A DNA stretch of 64,000 nt from Dysgonomonas sp. UBA5412 (GTDB lineage Bacteria; Bacteroidota; Bacteroidia; Bacteroidales; Dysgonomonadaceae): the NCBI GenBank assembly GCA_002409595.1, contig DHNQ01000010.1:62001-126000 (forward strand), given 5' to 3'. The notes below the pieces were generated by a model. That model was not told the DNA's origin. It ran no database searches and saw only the letters and a program-made list of their open reading frames with translations. A program made the translations under genes and the position numbers. Numbering within the stretch: the first letter of the stretch is position 1; each line of letters begins with the position of its first letter. Below are positions 8,998 to 18,044 of this stretch, piece after piece.

Positions 8998-10029
8998 ATG
9001 GATGTAAATTTTAAAATGGCGCCATCTCATTTGGCTAAAGATTATAAAAGCGATCAGTATGTTCGTTGGTGTCCCGGTTGTGGAGATCATGCTTTGCTAA
9101 ACTGTTTACACAAGGCGATGGCAGAATTGGATATTATGCCTCATATGACTGCCGTTATTTCGGGAATAGGCTGTTCTTCCCGATTGCCTTATTATATGAA
9201 TACATATGGCTTTCATACCATTCATGGTCGTGGAGCTGCTGTGGCCACAGGCGTTAAAACGGCTAATCCCCAATTGTCGGTTTGGTTAGCTACCGGCGAT
9301 GGCGACTGTTTGGCTATAGGAGGTAATCACTTTATCCATGCTGTGCGTCGCAATGTAGATATCAATATTCTGTTATTGAATAATAAGATATATGGATTGA
9401 CTAAAGGTCAGTTTTCACCAACGTCGGATAGAGGTTTTGTGTCAAAATCGTCTCCTTATGGAACAGTAGAAGATCCTTTTCATCCGATAGAATTGGCTTT
9501 GGGCGCACGAGGAAATTTCTTTGCTCGATGTATAGATGTCGATCTATCGAATACAACTGAGGTGTTGACGAAAGCGGCTAAGCACAAAGGAACTTCTGTT
9601 GTCGAGATTCTTCAAAACTGTGTTATTTTTAACGATGCCATACACCATAATATTGTAGATAAAGCATGGCGGGCAGAACGTACAATCTTGCTTGAACATG
9701 GTCAGAAGATGCTGTTTGGTGCGAATAAAGATAAGGGACTAGTATTGGATGGCTGGCAAATAAAAGATGTTATTATCGGTCAGAATGGCTATACGATTGA
9801 CGATATTCTTATACATGATGCGACCGAAAAGGATGCAACTTTACATCTTAAATTGGGAATGATGTCTCCCGAAAATGGTTTACCTTTAGCTTTGGGTGTG
9901 ATCAGAGATGTTGAAGCTCCAACGTATGAAGAATGTGTTGAAGAACAAATAAAGGAAGTGCAATCCAAAAATCCTATTCGCAGCTTAACTGATTATCTGA
10001 AAACAAAAGATATCTGGGAAGTGAAATGA
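8998..10029 (+). CDS. korB: 2-oxoacid:acceptor oxidoreductase beta subunit (KorB)
   Basis: The 343-residue beta subunit binds thiamine diphosphate (GDGDCLAIGGNH followed by NNKIYGLTKGQFSP) and carries the WCPGCGDHALL cysteine motif near residue 25 that helps hold the iron-sulfur centre of this family. It works with KorA as the low-potential 2-oxoacid oxidoreductase of anaerobic central metabolism. Substrate is most likely 2-oxoglutarate, but pyruvate or a branched-chain oxoacid cannot be excluded from sequence alone. A clear terminator follows 21 bases after the stop. Confidence 0.93.
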   Translation: MDVNFKMAPSHLAKDYKSDQYVRWCPGCGDHALLNCLHKAMAELDIMPHMTAVISGIGCSSRLPYYMNTYGFHTIHGRGAAVATGVKTANPQLSVWLATGDGDCLAIGGNHFIHAVRRNVDINILLLNNKIYGLTKGQFSPTSDRGFVSKSSPYGTVEDPFHPIELALGARGNFFARCIDVDLSNTTEVLTKAAKHKGTSVVEILQNCVIFNDAIHHNIVDKAWRAERTILLEHGQKMLFGANKDKGLVLDGWQIKDVIIGQNGYTIDDILIHDATEKDATLHLKLGMMSPENGLPLALGVIRDVEAPTYEECVEEQIKEVQSKNPIRSLTDYLKTKDIWEVK

Positions 10030-10049
10030 AAAAACTTTATAACTGAAAT

Positions 10050-10089
10050 AAAGACCTCTAAATTAATATTTTATTTAGAGGTCTTTTTA
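10050..10089 (+). terminator. Rho-independent terminator of korAB
   Basis: A perfect 14-base inverted repeat, AAAGACCTCTAAAT at 10050-10063 and its complement at 10073-10086, encloses a 9-base loop and runs into a T-rich tail. It lies just downstream of korB. Confidence 0.9.
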
Positions 10090-10171
10090 TTTTCAAGTCG
10101 GATATTAATTGAGTTTTGATTATTGATAAAGGGACATAGATGAAATAGAATGGAAAATAATATCTAAAAAT

Positions 10172-10202
10172 TTTGTAAAGTTAAAAATAGCCTATATATT
10201 TG
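10172..10202 (+). promoter_or_regulatory. Promoter of tRNA-Gly
   Basis: A TTTG element at 10172-10175 is separated by 19 bases from TATATTTG at 10195-10202. Both elements and the spacing match the Bacteroidetes primary sigma factor consensus. The mature tRNA starts 12 bases further on, which fits a short 5' leader removed by RNase P. Confidence 0.8.
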
Positions 10203-10213
10203 CAGACGAAAAT

Positions 10214-10286
<73 letters not shown>

Positions 10287-10321
10287 CACACTTTGATTAT
10301 ATCAAAGCATTATATCTGGAG

Positions 10322-10365
10322 ATAGAGTCATATGAATTATAAATTTATATGACTCTATTTTTTTT
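10322..10365 (+). terminator. Terminator after tRNA-Gly
   Basis: The 12-base inverted repeat ATAGAGTCATAT (10322-10333) with its complement (10347-10358) is followed by eight T residues. It ends the tRNA transcript. The end of the GT2 pseudogene converges on it from the other side, and the stem may stop both transcripts. Confidence 0.85.
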
Positions 10366-10383
10366 GGATATAATTGCTGATTA

Positions 10384-11240
10384 TTATTTTCCAGACTTTC
10401 GTTTTACCTTTTCCCAGATACCTATATTTCCTTTATGTAATAGATAGTTGTAAGCTTTGAGTACATTCAGATTCATAAACATAAAGTAGTATGGAACAAA
10501 AAATATCTTGTGCTTAATCTCTTTTTGAGAATATAAATAGCCTGTAAAAGCTGATAGATAGAACAAGCATTGTAAGAATAGGAGTATACCGTATAAAAAT
10601 ATATTTTCTGAGCTTGCTATGGAATATATAGCAATGTTTAAAGGAAACAGTACGAATAAGGCTATTGGTGTAATTGTCCAGCGTAAGACTCTGTGTGATA
10701 TGTATTGAAAACTAAGCGTTCTGTACTTAACAATGTTGAGAAGTGCCCTCAATCTCCATACAGCTTGTAATCCTCCTGCTGCTATTCTGACTTTACGTTT
10801 TTCTTCTTCTTTCATAGAGTCTGAACTGTATTCTATTGCGTATGCTTGTGGGCAATATGTAATAGTGTACCCTTTATGCTATTGATAGCGAGGTTTAACG
10901 CTTTAGCTTTAGTGCTATTCTGATAGTTAGCTTCGATTACTGTAACTGGTAATTGTATTAATTGTTGATTGGTTTCTTCTTTTAATTGATCCGATATAAC
11001 TACAATGTCAAAATCTGATTTTGGATAATCTTGATTAAGAAATGATTCTACTGATTCGACGATAACTCTGTCTTCTTTGTATGCAGGAAAGAGAATTAAA
11101 AACTGTAATCTCTTTTCCGTTGAGGGGTAAACAAATTTTCTTTTCCTGAGTGAAGCTATTGCAAACACGAGAAGATATAATACTGATAATAGCATTAATA
11201 TAAATAAGATTGAATCAGTTATATCAATGAGAATATTCAT
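10384..11240 (-). pseudogene. GT2 glycosyltransferase with its catalytic middle deleted and frame shifted
   Basis: Two frames make up one broken gene. The 5' part (11240 to about 10870) codes for a membrane anchor (residues 10-28), a GT-A start LQFLILFPAYKEDRVIVESV, FDIVVISD and the run TKAKALNLAINSIKG. The 3' part (from about 10871 to 10384, shifted frame) reads GYTITYCPQAYAIEYSSDSM, then EEEKRKVRIAAGGLQAVWRL, and three or four membrane segments, the usual C-terminal half of membrane GT2 enzymes. At the join (10867-10873), SIKG runs straight into GYTIT; the DxD metal site and acceptor region, roughly 100 residues, are missing and the frame changes. The 5' frame ends after 135 residues. It overlaps the upstream GT2 gene by 17 bases. 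No activity is expected; an assembly deletion is the alternative. Confidence 0.85.
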
Positions 11241-12138
11241 TTATGTCTTTTTTATTTTTCATCTCAATAAAGTTTGTTATTCCTCTAAAGCAAGATTTTG
11301 CTAGATTTAATTGTCCTTTAGAGGTGTAGTAGAGGATATTCTTAGGATTAGCAATCAAAAACTGATATGCTAAAGCTAATAGTCTGATCAGACCTTGTCG
11401 GTTTCGCCAGGCGAATAACAGCCTGTTTCGCGTAAGATAAAAGCAGCGCAAAGGACTTCCTTGTCCTACACTACTACTTTCTTTATGATATATCTCAGCT
11501 TGAGGTATGTACCATAATTCATAACCATGTTTCCGTATTTGTTCACACCAGTCTAATTCTTCATAATATAAAAAATAAATTTCAGGCATATATCCGATTT
11601 CTCTTATGATATCTTTTCTTATCATCATGGCCGCACCGTGCAAAAATGGAGATATGTGAGCTATATTGTATTGACCTTTATCTTCTTGTTCAAAACCGAT
11701 AAGCTTGTTTCTCAATGTGATAAGTGATAGGTTAGTATATCCTGCAAACTGAATAATATTTGAATCTGCAAATTTGATTTTAGGAGAAACCGCTCCTATG
11801 GATGGATTGTTGTCAAGGAATGTGGCTAGGGACAATAAAGTATTATCTCTGATATACGTATCATTATTAAGCAAGAGTATATATTTTCCTGAAGCTTTGG
11901 ATATGCCTAAATTATTGCCTCCGGCAAATCCTAGGTTTTGATTGCTTCTAAAGCACTTAATTTCCGGATATTTCTCTTGAATAAGTAATGCTTCATTATT
12001 GATGGAAGCATTATCTATAACAATAATCTCGTATGAGGATATTGTCAGATGCTGCTTCAATGAATCTATCATTTCGCAGGTATCTGATAGCCCATTATAG
12101 TTGACTGTTATTATGGATATATATACTTCGTTTGTCAT
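11224..12138 (-). CDS. GT2 family glycosyltransferase, rhamnosyltransferase-like
   Basis: The 304-residue protein is a soluble GT-A enzyme: ISIITVNYNGLSDTCEMI at the start, the nucleotide-sugar-binding region IIVIDNAS, the metal-binding LLLNNDT, HGAAMMIRKDI, then YYEELDWCEQIRKHGY with the putative catalytic base region, and a C-terminal RNRLLFAWRN. This is the WbbL/rhamnosyltransferase-like subgroup, which adds a deoxyhexose to a lipid-linked glycan on the cytosolic face. Sugar specificity cannot be read from the sequence. It lies between the polymerase-like gene and the broken GT2 gene in the EPS operon. Confidence 0.88.
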   Translation of the reverse strand: MTNEVYISIITVNYNGLSDTCEMIDSLKQHLTISSYEIIVIDNASINNEALLIQEKYPEIKCFRSNQNLGFAGGNNLGISKASGKYILLLNNDTYIRDNTLLSLATFLDNNPSIGAVSPKIKFADSNIIQFAGYTNLSLITLRNKLIGFEQEDKGQYNIAHISPFLHGAAMMIRKDIIREIGYMPEIYFLYYEELDWCEQIRKHGYELWYIPQAEIYHKESSSVGQGSPLRCFYLTRNRLLFAWRNRQGLIRLLALAYQFLIANPKNILYYTSKGQLNLAKSCFRGITNFIEMKNKKDINEYSH

Positions 12139-12164
12139 TCAGAAATTTAATTAATAAAGTCTTA

Positions 12165-13625
12165 TTATTCCTGAGATATTATTTTACTTGTATTCAGACT
12201 CTCTATCTCTTTGTCAAAATAACGTGCCATCATAATAAATGCCATACTCATATACAAAATAGGACCGGTTGGAAATTGTTGTAATATTTCATTTCCATAT
12301 GCCGAAACCAATATTCCTCCTAATCCTGCAACAAGCGCTCCGATTATCCCTTTCAGTTCTTTATTTCGGATGCGAAATAATACATCGTATATTCCTCTCA
12401 TTAAAACAAAAAGGAAGATGGATATATAGATAATAAGCCCGACTATACCAGTTTCTACCCAAATGAAAACAAGTGATGAATCTGTCGCTATACCATACAT
12501 ATGGTCTTGAGGATCTGTGTGCTTGGATTTCCCAATGCCAATGCCAAATGGATGTGAAACCATAAACTCTTTCATTTTCTTTTGATTGTCAAGCCGTACA
12601 GCAAAGGAAGCATCTTCTGTTCCACTAAAAGCGGATCTCATCCTGCGTATTTCAGCATTGCTTTGCCCTATGTTTGTAAAATTGAAAAAGACAAAGAGTG
12701 AGGCAATTAGTATAGCACCTCCTATTAATATCTTAATTCGTTTCGATATGATAATAAAGATTGTATATCCGATAAATGGGATTGCAAGAGCAGTTCTCGT
12801 TCCTGATATAATCATTCCGTAAGCACTAGCTAATGTTACGAGAATAAAAAGTATTCGGAGATATTTGTTTTTTACGTAAAAGGCACTGATTGAAAATACA
12901 ACCATCGAGAGAGCCATACTACATCCAAAATTAGCCGCATCTGTAAAAAAAGAAAAATATCTGATACCTGAATAGATGATATGAGTTTTAGATCCGTTTT
13001 CTGCAAAAAGCCAATGATTTTCAGCCCAGTCGAATCCTACCAGCTTTTGTATGATAGCTTTAGTTGCAGCTAAGAGGGTTAGCACAGCCCATAGAGCTAA
13101 AATCCGTTTGAGGTCTATATATCGAGGTAGTAACGCAAATGTGAGTAGCATAAACAAGAGCATATAAAAGGCAATGCCCCTTACTGATGTAAGCCAATAT
13201 TCGACTGTAGTATAGGGGTTAAGTATTTGTATGATACAATAAATAACCCATATTGAAGCCATATATATTAACATATTATTACTTCTTTTCCAAAAATCGA
13301 CCGGAAAGAAAACTGTTTGGAGAAATAATATGGATATAATGGTTAATAATAACAGGTCAATAATAATCCCACCTTGCAATTGTAACACGTAGCGACCGAT
13401 TCCCATTATTATGTAATTGGTTATAAATAGTATCATCATAAGCCAATATGGCTTTCTGAAGAAGAATAACACAATTATGCAAAATAATGGAATGCCTGCC
13501 AATATAAAGGCACTCACAATATTTAGATATGCTGTTGTAAAAGAGATAGCAAATAATCCAATACAGAGAATGAGATAAAAATATTTATCCTTATGGTTGG
13601 AAAATATATCTGTAAATTTTCTCAT
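12165..13625 (-). CDS. O-antigen ligase/polymerase-like membrane protein
   Basis: The 486-residue protein has about twelve membrane segments and one large periplasmic loop (about residues 320-390) holding NAEIRRMRSAF and the HPFGIGIGKS motif typical of the Wzy_C/WaaL family. Such proteins polymerise or ligate lipid-linked repeat units in the periplasm. In this operon, with a Wzz-like co-polymerase and an initiating sugar transferase, polymerase of an exopolysaccharide is the most likely role. It lies 13 bases after the Wzz-like gene. Confidence 0.85.
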   Translation of the reverse strand: MRKFTDIFSNHKDKYFYLILCIGLFAISFTTAYLNIVSAFILAGIPLFCIIVLFFFRKPYWLMMILFITNYIIMGIGRYVLQLQGGIIIDLLLLTIISILFLQTVFFPVDFWKRSNNMLIYMASIWVIYCIIQILNPYTTVEYWLTSVRGIAFYMLLFMLLTFALLPRYIDLKRILALWAVLTLLAATKAIIQKLVGFDWAENHWLFAENGSKTHIIYSGIRYFSFFTDAANFGCSMALSMVVFSISAFYVKNKYLRILFILVTLASAYGMIISGTRTALAIPFIGYTIFIIISKRIKILIGGAILIASLFVFFNFTNIGQSNAEIRRMRSAFSGTEDASFAVRLDNQKKMKEFMVSHPFGIGIGKSKHTDPQDHMYGIATDSSLVFIWVETGIVGLIIYISIFLFVLMRGIYDVLFRIRNKELKGIIGALVAGLGGILVSAYGNEILQQFPTGPILYMSMAFIMMARYFDKEIESLNTSKIISQE

Positions 13626-13638
13626 AATGAGTGTTATT

Positions 13639-15753
13639 CTATTCTTCTATTTTGGCAGGAAGTATTCCTGTTATATCCTCTATTGTTTTATAGTCAGTAT
13701 TTGTTAATAATAACAAGACAGGTGTATCTTCAGACATACGTCTTAGTTCATCGAACAAAGTTTGATCACTTTCTTTCCAACTTTTATTTACATCTAATAG
13801 AAGTAGATTCATATCTGCTTTTTGAAGCAAATTTTTGGGGATTGGATTTGTTCTTAGAGGAGGGAATTCTATTATTACAACATCGTCTTCTTGTGCATCT
13901 TTATCCAACTCGGATACATCTTTAGCTAATAAATATTGACGAGAAGAATGTTTCGTGTTTTTATCCCCATCTATTTTTTGTACAGACAATCCCTTTTCTT
14001 TCCAGTACTTTATAATTGTATCTGAGATATGTTCTTGGGATGTATCTTTATCAATACTTATAAAATTAATAATGCCCGGCTTTTCTTTCCCTAGATAGTT
14101 TAACAAACTATTTGCTAGAAATAATGTTGCTGCATTTTCATAAGATTGTCTGAATATTCTTTTACCAAGCTTTCCATTTCCGGGATACGCACTTAAAACC
14201 TTTCCTGAGGTTATATGTTCCGTACGCATTTTGTTAAGCAATCTTCTGTCAAATAGTTCTTTTAAAAGAAATAATCCGAGTATGAAAACGAAGCTTCCAA
14301 TATAAGAGCCTAATACCATTGCCTTCCTCTTTGTCGGTTTAGACATAAGAGGATATATGGGAGGATTTAATACTTTAAGAGATGCTGAGTTCATTTCTAA
14401 ACTTTTTAGTCTCAATCGAGCTGTATTTAAACTTGTCAATATTGAGAGATATGAACGTTCCAAAAAGTCTATACTCCGCTCCTTTCTCTTAATCGTAGAA
14501 CCAATTGGGGAGAAGTGAAGATATTCTTGATCCAATTCAATCCGTCTTCCATCCAATACCTTGAGTTCTGCAAATGCTTTTTTATTTTTTAATACCTCAT
14601 CTAACCATTGCGAAACAAAATTAGAGGTCGGATATCCATCCTTTGTGTATTTTTGATTACTCAGATTGTTTAATATATCTCTCAAGTCGGTTTCCGCTGT
14701 CTTTAATTGATTTTTGTAAGTGTTTAAATATTTTTGTTTTGTATCTAAAGGCGATATAGAGTCAATCGGAAAGGTTTCCATCCCCGCTATTTTTGTACGA
14801 AGCTCAGATATATCGTGTAATTTGACTATAAATTCAGAATTGTTTTTGATTGAAGATAAATTTTCTGTCATCTGAGTTTCTAGCTGATTCATCAATGCCT
14901 TAGAACTATTATATCTGAGTAATGCATCTTGATAGATCAGTTCAAAGTCCTTATCGTATGCAGCTACCTGTTTAGTTTGCTCGTCATAGTTTATAACTCT
15001 GTTCTCTATATTATAATTAGTAAGAGAATCTTCTCCATCTTTTAGTTCATAACTTACTTTTTCAAGCTCTCTTTCGAGGTGATGGATTACATTATTTGTT
15101 GTCCCAAATTGAATGTCTTTGTATTCTTTCTGATATGACTTATTCAGAATAAGTAAGGTGTTGTAAGCTATTCCGGGATCATTAGCCGAATATGTTATCT
15201 GCAACATGTCACTATTTCCTAGCTTTTTTACCGTTATCTTGCTCAATGCTTCGTAGCTATAATGTGGATGATGCCAATTGAGCAACCCATAGATGAAGTT
15301 TTTAGAGCTGGACTCTTCATAAGTTAATAGATTTTGGAGAGTTTTTTCCTCAGATGTTTTATCTATCAGCTTCAGCACTTCCTTTGGTGTAATACTAACT
15401 AATTTATTGTAATTGGATGCTTTGATATACGTATTATCTTTATTCGGATCACCGTGTATCATGTCTTGTACATATAGCCTTAAAGCGACATCCTTTAATG
15501 TTTCTTTGGCAGTTATAATGTTTATAATATTTTCGAGCGTATTATTTAATACATTCCAGTTTGGAGCATTGGCTTCCTCCGTTTCTAACCCGTAGCCTGA
15601 CACAACGCCTGTATAGATCGTTGATTCCACATTATATTCTAATTCCAGATGTTGTGTAAACAAAATGACTGAGCCCGCAATTATAAATGGAGCTATTAAT
15701 AACCACCATTTTATTTTGTTTACGAAGGTGTATATATATCTTAACTGTTGCAT
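13639..15753 (-). CDS. Wzz/Wzc-like polysaccharide co-polymerase with a degenerate kinase domain
   Basis: The 704-residue protein has an N-terminal membrane helix (about 17-35), a long periplasmic coiled-coil-rich region, a second helix (about 490-510, AMVLGSYIGSFVFILGLF) after a Pro-rich PPIYPLMSKPTKRKA stretch, and a cytosolic C domain. That domain has the strand order of a BY-kinase (INFISIDKDTS, VVIIEFPPL, MNLLLLDVNKSW, VLLLLTNTDY), but the Walker A P-loop expected after the first strand is absent and no Tyr-rich tail is seen. It therefore looks like a structural co-polymerase setting chain length and export, without ATP-dependent autophosphorylation. It lies between the TolC-like gene and the polymerase gene. 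Confidence 0.85.
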   Translation of the reverse strand: MQQLRYIYTFVNKIKWWLLIAPFIIAGSVILFTQHLELEYNVESTIYTGVVSGYGLETEEANAPNWNVLNNTLENIINIITAKETLKDVALRLYVQDMIHGDPNKDNTYIKASNYNKLVSITPKEVLKLIDKTSEEKTLQNLLTYEESSSKNFIYGLLNWHHPHYSYEALSKITVKKLGNSDMLQITYSANDPGIAYNTLLILNKSYQKEYKDIQFGTTNNVIHHLERELEKVSYELKDGEDSLTNYNIENRVINYDEQTKQVAAYDKDFELIYQDALLRYNSSKALMNQLETQMTENLSSIKNNSEFIVKLHDISELRTKIAGMETFPIDSISPLDTKQKYLNTYKNQLKTAETDLRDILNNLSNQKYTKDGYPTSNFVSQWLDEVLKNKKAFAELKVLDGRRIELDQEYLHFSPIGSTIKRKERSIDFLERSYLSILTSLNTARLRLKSLEMNSASLKVLNPPIYPLMSKPTKRKAMVLGSYIGSFVFILGLFLLKELFDRRLLNKMRTEHITSGKVLSAYPGNGKLGKRIFRQSYENAATLFLANSLLNYLGKEKPGIINFISIDKDTSQEHISDTIIKYWKEKGLSVQKIDGDKNTKHSSRQYLLAKDVSELDKDAQEDDVVIIEFPPLRTNPIPKNLLQKADMNLLLLDVNKSWKESDQTLFDELRRMSEDTPVLLLLTNTDYKTIEDITGILPAKIEE

Positions 15754-15758
15754 ATCCT

Positions 15759-16487
15759 TTATTTAGAAATGATTTTTGTTTTGGCCAATATCTCTAACTG
15801 TAACAAGGCACTGTTTAATTGAGCTCTCGTTTCCTCATATTCAGTTGCGGCTACAGTATACATTGATTTTTGCCTATTCAGTTCTTGTACTGTAATTTTA
15901 TTATTTATAAAATCGGTTTCACTTAGTTTAAATTGAGATTCGGAATAGAGTAATGCTTCTGATTTTATTTTTAATAGAGCTAGTTCTTTTATAGCTTGAG
16001 TATACACACCTACTATACGTAGTTTTTGCTCATCATACCATTTTTGTTTTTCGTATTCTGTAGCTTGCATTTCCAACCTCTGCTTCTTGATTCGATTTTT
16101 TCGGTCAAACAAATCATCGAGAGGGATGGATACTGATACACCGACATTATACCAATTTTGTTTATTGCCTGAATACTGGTAAAAAAGTGGAGTGTTGGTA
16201 TCTGAGAATGATGTGTTGTTTCCGATGACTCCATATTGATAGCCCCCGACAACTTTTATATAGTTGAGCCACTTCTTTTGCTCTGTTGACATAAGGCTTT
16301 CATCTGCTTGTTTCTTTTTCTCATAATACTCTATAATGGGACTTGATTCTGCATTCTCAAACAGTGAGGATAAAGGAGGGAGACTAAAACTACGGTAATC
16401 TTCTGTTGTCAATTCTGCAATATCTTGAGCCGATACCGATAGATGAATGAATATTAAGAATGAAAAAATGATTTTTTTTAATTTCAT
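15759..16487 (-). CDS. Short TolC-like periplasmic/outer-membrane protein of the EPS operon
   Basis: The 242-residue protein has a signal sequence (residues 1-20, ending SVSAQ), a central beta-type stretch (YIKVVGGYQYGV, WYNVGVSVSIPLDDLF) and long helices with YTQAIKELALLKIKSEALLY. This is the TolC-family pattern, but with one helix-strand repeat rather than two, so it is about half the length of classical TolC. It probably takes part in glycan export across the outer membrane with the Wzz-like protein encoded 5 bases downstream. The precise role is inference. Confidence 0.72.
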   Translation of the reverse strand: MKLKKIIFSFLIFIHLSVSAQDIAELTTEDYRSFSLPPLSSLFENAESSPIIEYYEKKKQADESLMSTEQKKWLNYIKVVGGYQYGVIGNNTSFSDTNTPLFYQYSGNKQNWYNVGVSVSIPLDDLFDRKNRIKKQRLEMQATEYEKQKWYDEQKLRIVGVYTQAIKELALLKIKSEALLYSESQFKLSETDFINNKITVQELNRQKSMYTVAATEYEETRAQLNSALLQLEILAKTKIISK

Positions 16488-16521
16488 AGATATTTAAAAT
16501 TTGTTTACTATGATCATAGTG

Positions 16522-17664
16522 TTAAGCATCTTCTTTTTGTATGAATGAAAAGAATGTTTTAATAAGTATTTTTAGATCGAGCCAGATAGAATAGTGCTTT
16601 GCATAATATATATCAAGCTGTTTCCTTTCCTCGGGAGACATATTTCCTTTCTCTCCTCTTTTTTCAACCTGCCACAATCCGGTTAATCCTGCCGGTGCTA
16701 TAAATCTGTCGATATAATCGTCTCCGGTCAGCAGTTCAGCTTCATAAAGAGGAAGGGGTCTGTTACCCACGATGGACATATCACCTTTTAGGATGTTTAT
16801 TAATTGTGGTAATTCATCTATACTGTATTTTCTGATGAATCGTCCGATTTTAGTCACTCTGGGGTCGTGAGATAATTTTAAAAATGTTGTCTGTTTATTT
16901 TCTTTTTTTTGATTTAAATATTGATGTTCAGATATTTCGAAATCATCAGAAATTAATATCGGATCTTCGTCTGAAGAACACTCGTCTTCCGTTTCATTAT
17001 TCAGATTTTCTTCTAATTTTACTTTTTGATATTGATTTAAATTCTGATAATTAGCCAACCTTTGCTCAGCATCTATATACATCGATCGAAACTTTAGGAA
17101 ATCAAATATCTGAAAATTACTACCTACTCTTTTTGATTTGTATATTATGGGTCCTCTGCTTTCTATTACTATTAATAAGGTTATTAATAATAACAATGGA
17201 GAAAGCACTATAAGCGCAAACAATGAAATAGCAATATCAAAAATACGTTTCCCAAGAGGAAGCTTATAGACTTGATCTATTTTTTCATATTCGAATCTTC
17301 TTAGAGTTTCACTTTTAGATATGAAATTATAGATTGTTTCTAAAGTCGTTAAGTCAGCATTTGGAGAAATTGTGTTATTTGTCCCAGCTCCTAGATATAT
17401 TTTTTTCTCTTTGCTTTCTAATTGTTCCGTAATCAGGATAATATAAGAATTTTGAAACTTCATTCTCAGATAAGCAATATTTATCTTATCCGATTCTAAA
17501 TCCGATTTTTCGTATAAAATAGGTTGTATTTTATTGGAGGGTAGCCTATTTAATATTACGAAAGCTTCTTCTATGTTACTTACAATGCTTATATCTTCGT
17601 TTAATAATGTTTTGAAGTGAGTTATATATTCTTTATTGTTTCCTATATATATGATAAAAGTCAT
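16522..17664 (-). CDS. Polyprenyl-phosphate sugar-1-phosphate transferase with N-terminal pseudo-receiver
   Basis: The catalytic part (residues about 135-380) is a bacterial sugar transferase: LGKRIFDIAISL and a membrane hairpin, YKSKRVGSNFQIFDFLKFRSM, SIDELPQLINILKGDMSIVGNRPLP, and GLTGLWQVEKRG. It moves a sugar-1-phosphate to undecaprenyl phosphate to start glycan assembly. Residues 1-115 follow the strand order of a receiver domain, but the acidic pocket is lost (GNN at 8-10), Glu52 stands where the phosphoacceptor Asp would be (ILYEKSD), and the conserved Lys is replaced (NNTISPN). An acidic insert lies at about 218-250. The gene overlaps the stand-alone receiver gene by 4 bases, which suggests partners. 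The pseudo-receiver assignment is by eye. Confidence 0.88.
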   Translation of the reverse strand: MTFIIYIGNNKEYITHFKTLLNEDISIVSNIEEAFVILNRLPSNKIQPILYEKSDLESDKINIAYLRMKFQNSYIILITEQLESKEKKIYLGAGTNNTISPNADLTTLETIYNFISKSETLRRFEYEKIDQVYKLPLGKRIFDIAISLFALIVLSPLLLLITLLIVIESRGPIIYKSKRVGSNFQIFDFLKFRSMYIDAEQRLANYQNLNQYQKVKLEENLNNETEDECSSDEDPILISDDFEISEHQYLNQKKENKQTTFLKLSHDPRVTKIGRFIRKYSIDELPQLINILKGDMSIVGNRPLPLYEAELLTGDDYIDRFIAPAGLTGLWQVEKRGEKGNMSPEERKQLDIYYAKHYSIWLDLKILIKTFFSFIQKEDA

Positions 17665-18023
17665 TTAAGAATCTTTTTTAATCTAACTTTTAGTTCCATT
17701 GGATTGAATGGCTTTAGTATAAAATCTTCTGCCCCATTTTCCAATAGCCGTATTCGAATGCTACTATTATCTTCGCTGGATAATATAACTACGGGGATTG
17801 ACTTAAACAATTCGTTTTTTTTGATATATGCCAGAAATTCTTCTCCGCTCATCAAAGGCATTCTTAAATCTAATAAGATAAGATCAGGTATGGTATTATT
17901 TTCCAACCATTGAATTCCTTTTAGCGGGTTTTCGCAATATATACATTCATATTCGTCCCTTAAGTAGTTTGCGATCACTTTAGCTATGGCTTCTTTATCA
18001 TCAATTATTAGAATTCTTTGCAT
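17661..18023 (-). CDS. Stand-alone response regulator receiver protein
   Basis: The 120-residue protein is a complete receiver domain and nothing else: acidic pair Asp8-Asp9 (LIIDDKE), phosphoacceptor Asp52 (LILLDLRMP), the switch Ser at 82 (VVILSSED) and Lys104 (ILKPFNP). There is no output domain, so it must act by binding a partner protein. Its stop overlaps the start of the sugar transferase gene by 4 bases (ATGA type), and that transferase has its own receiver-like domain. It is the first gene of the EPS operon. A cognate kinase is likely one of the two kinases encoded at 19.5-24.1 kb. Confidence 0.93.
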   Translation of the reverse strand: MQRILIIDDKEAIAKVIANYLRDEYECIYCENPLKGIQWLENNTIPDLILLDLRMPLMSGEEFLAYIKKNELFKSIPVVILSSEDNSSIRIRLLENGAEDFILKPFNPMELKVRLKKILK

Positions 18024-18044
18024 AATATAATCTAATACGTTGTA

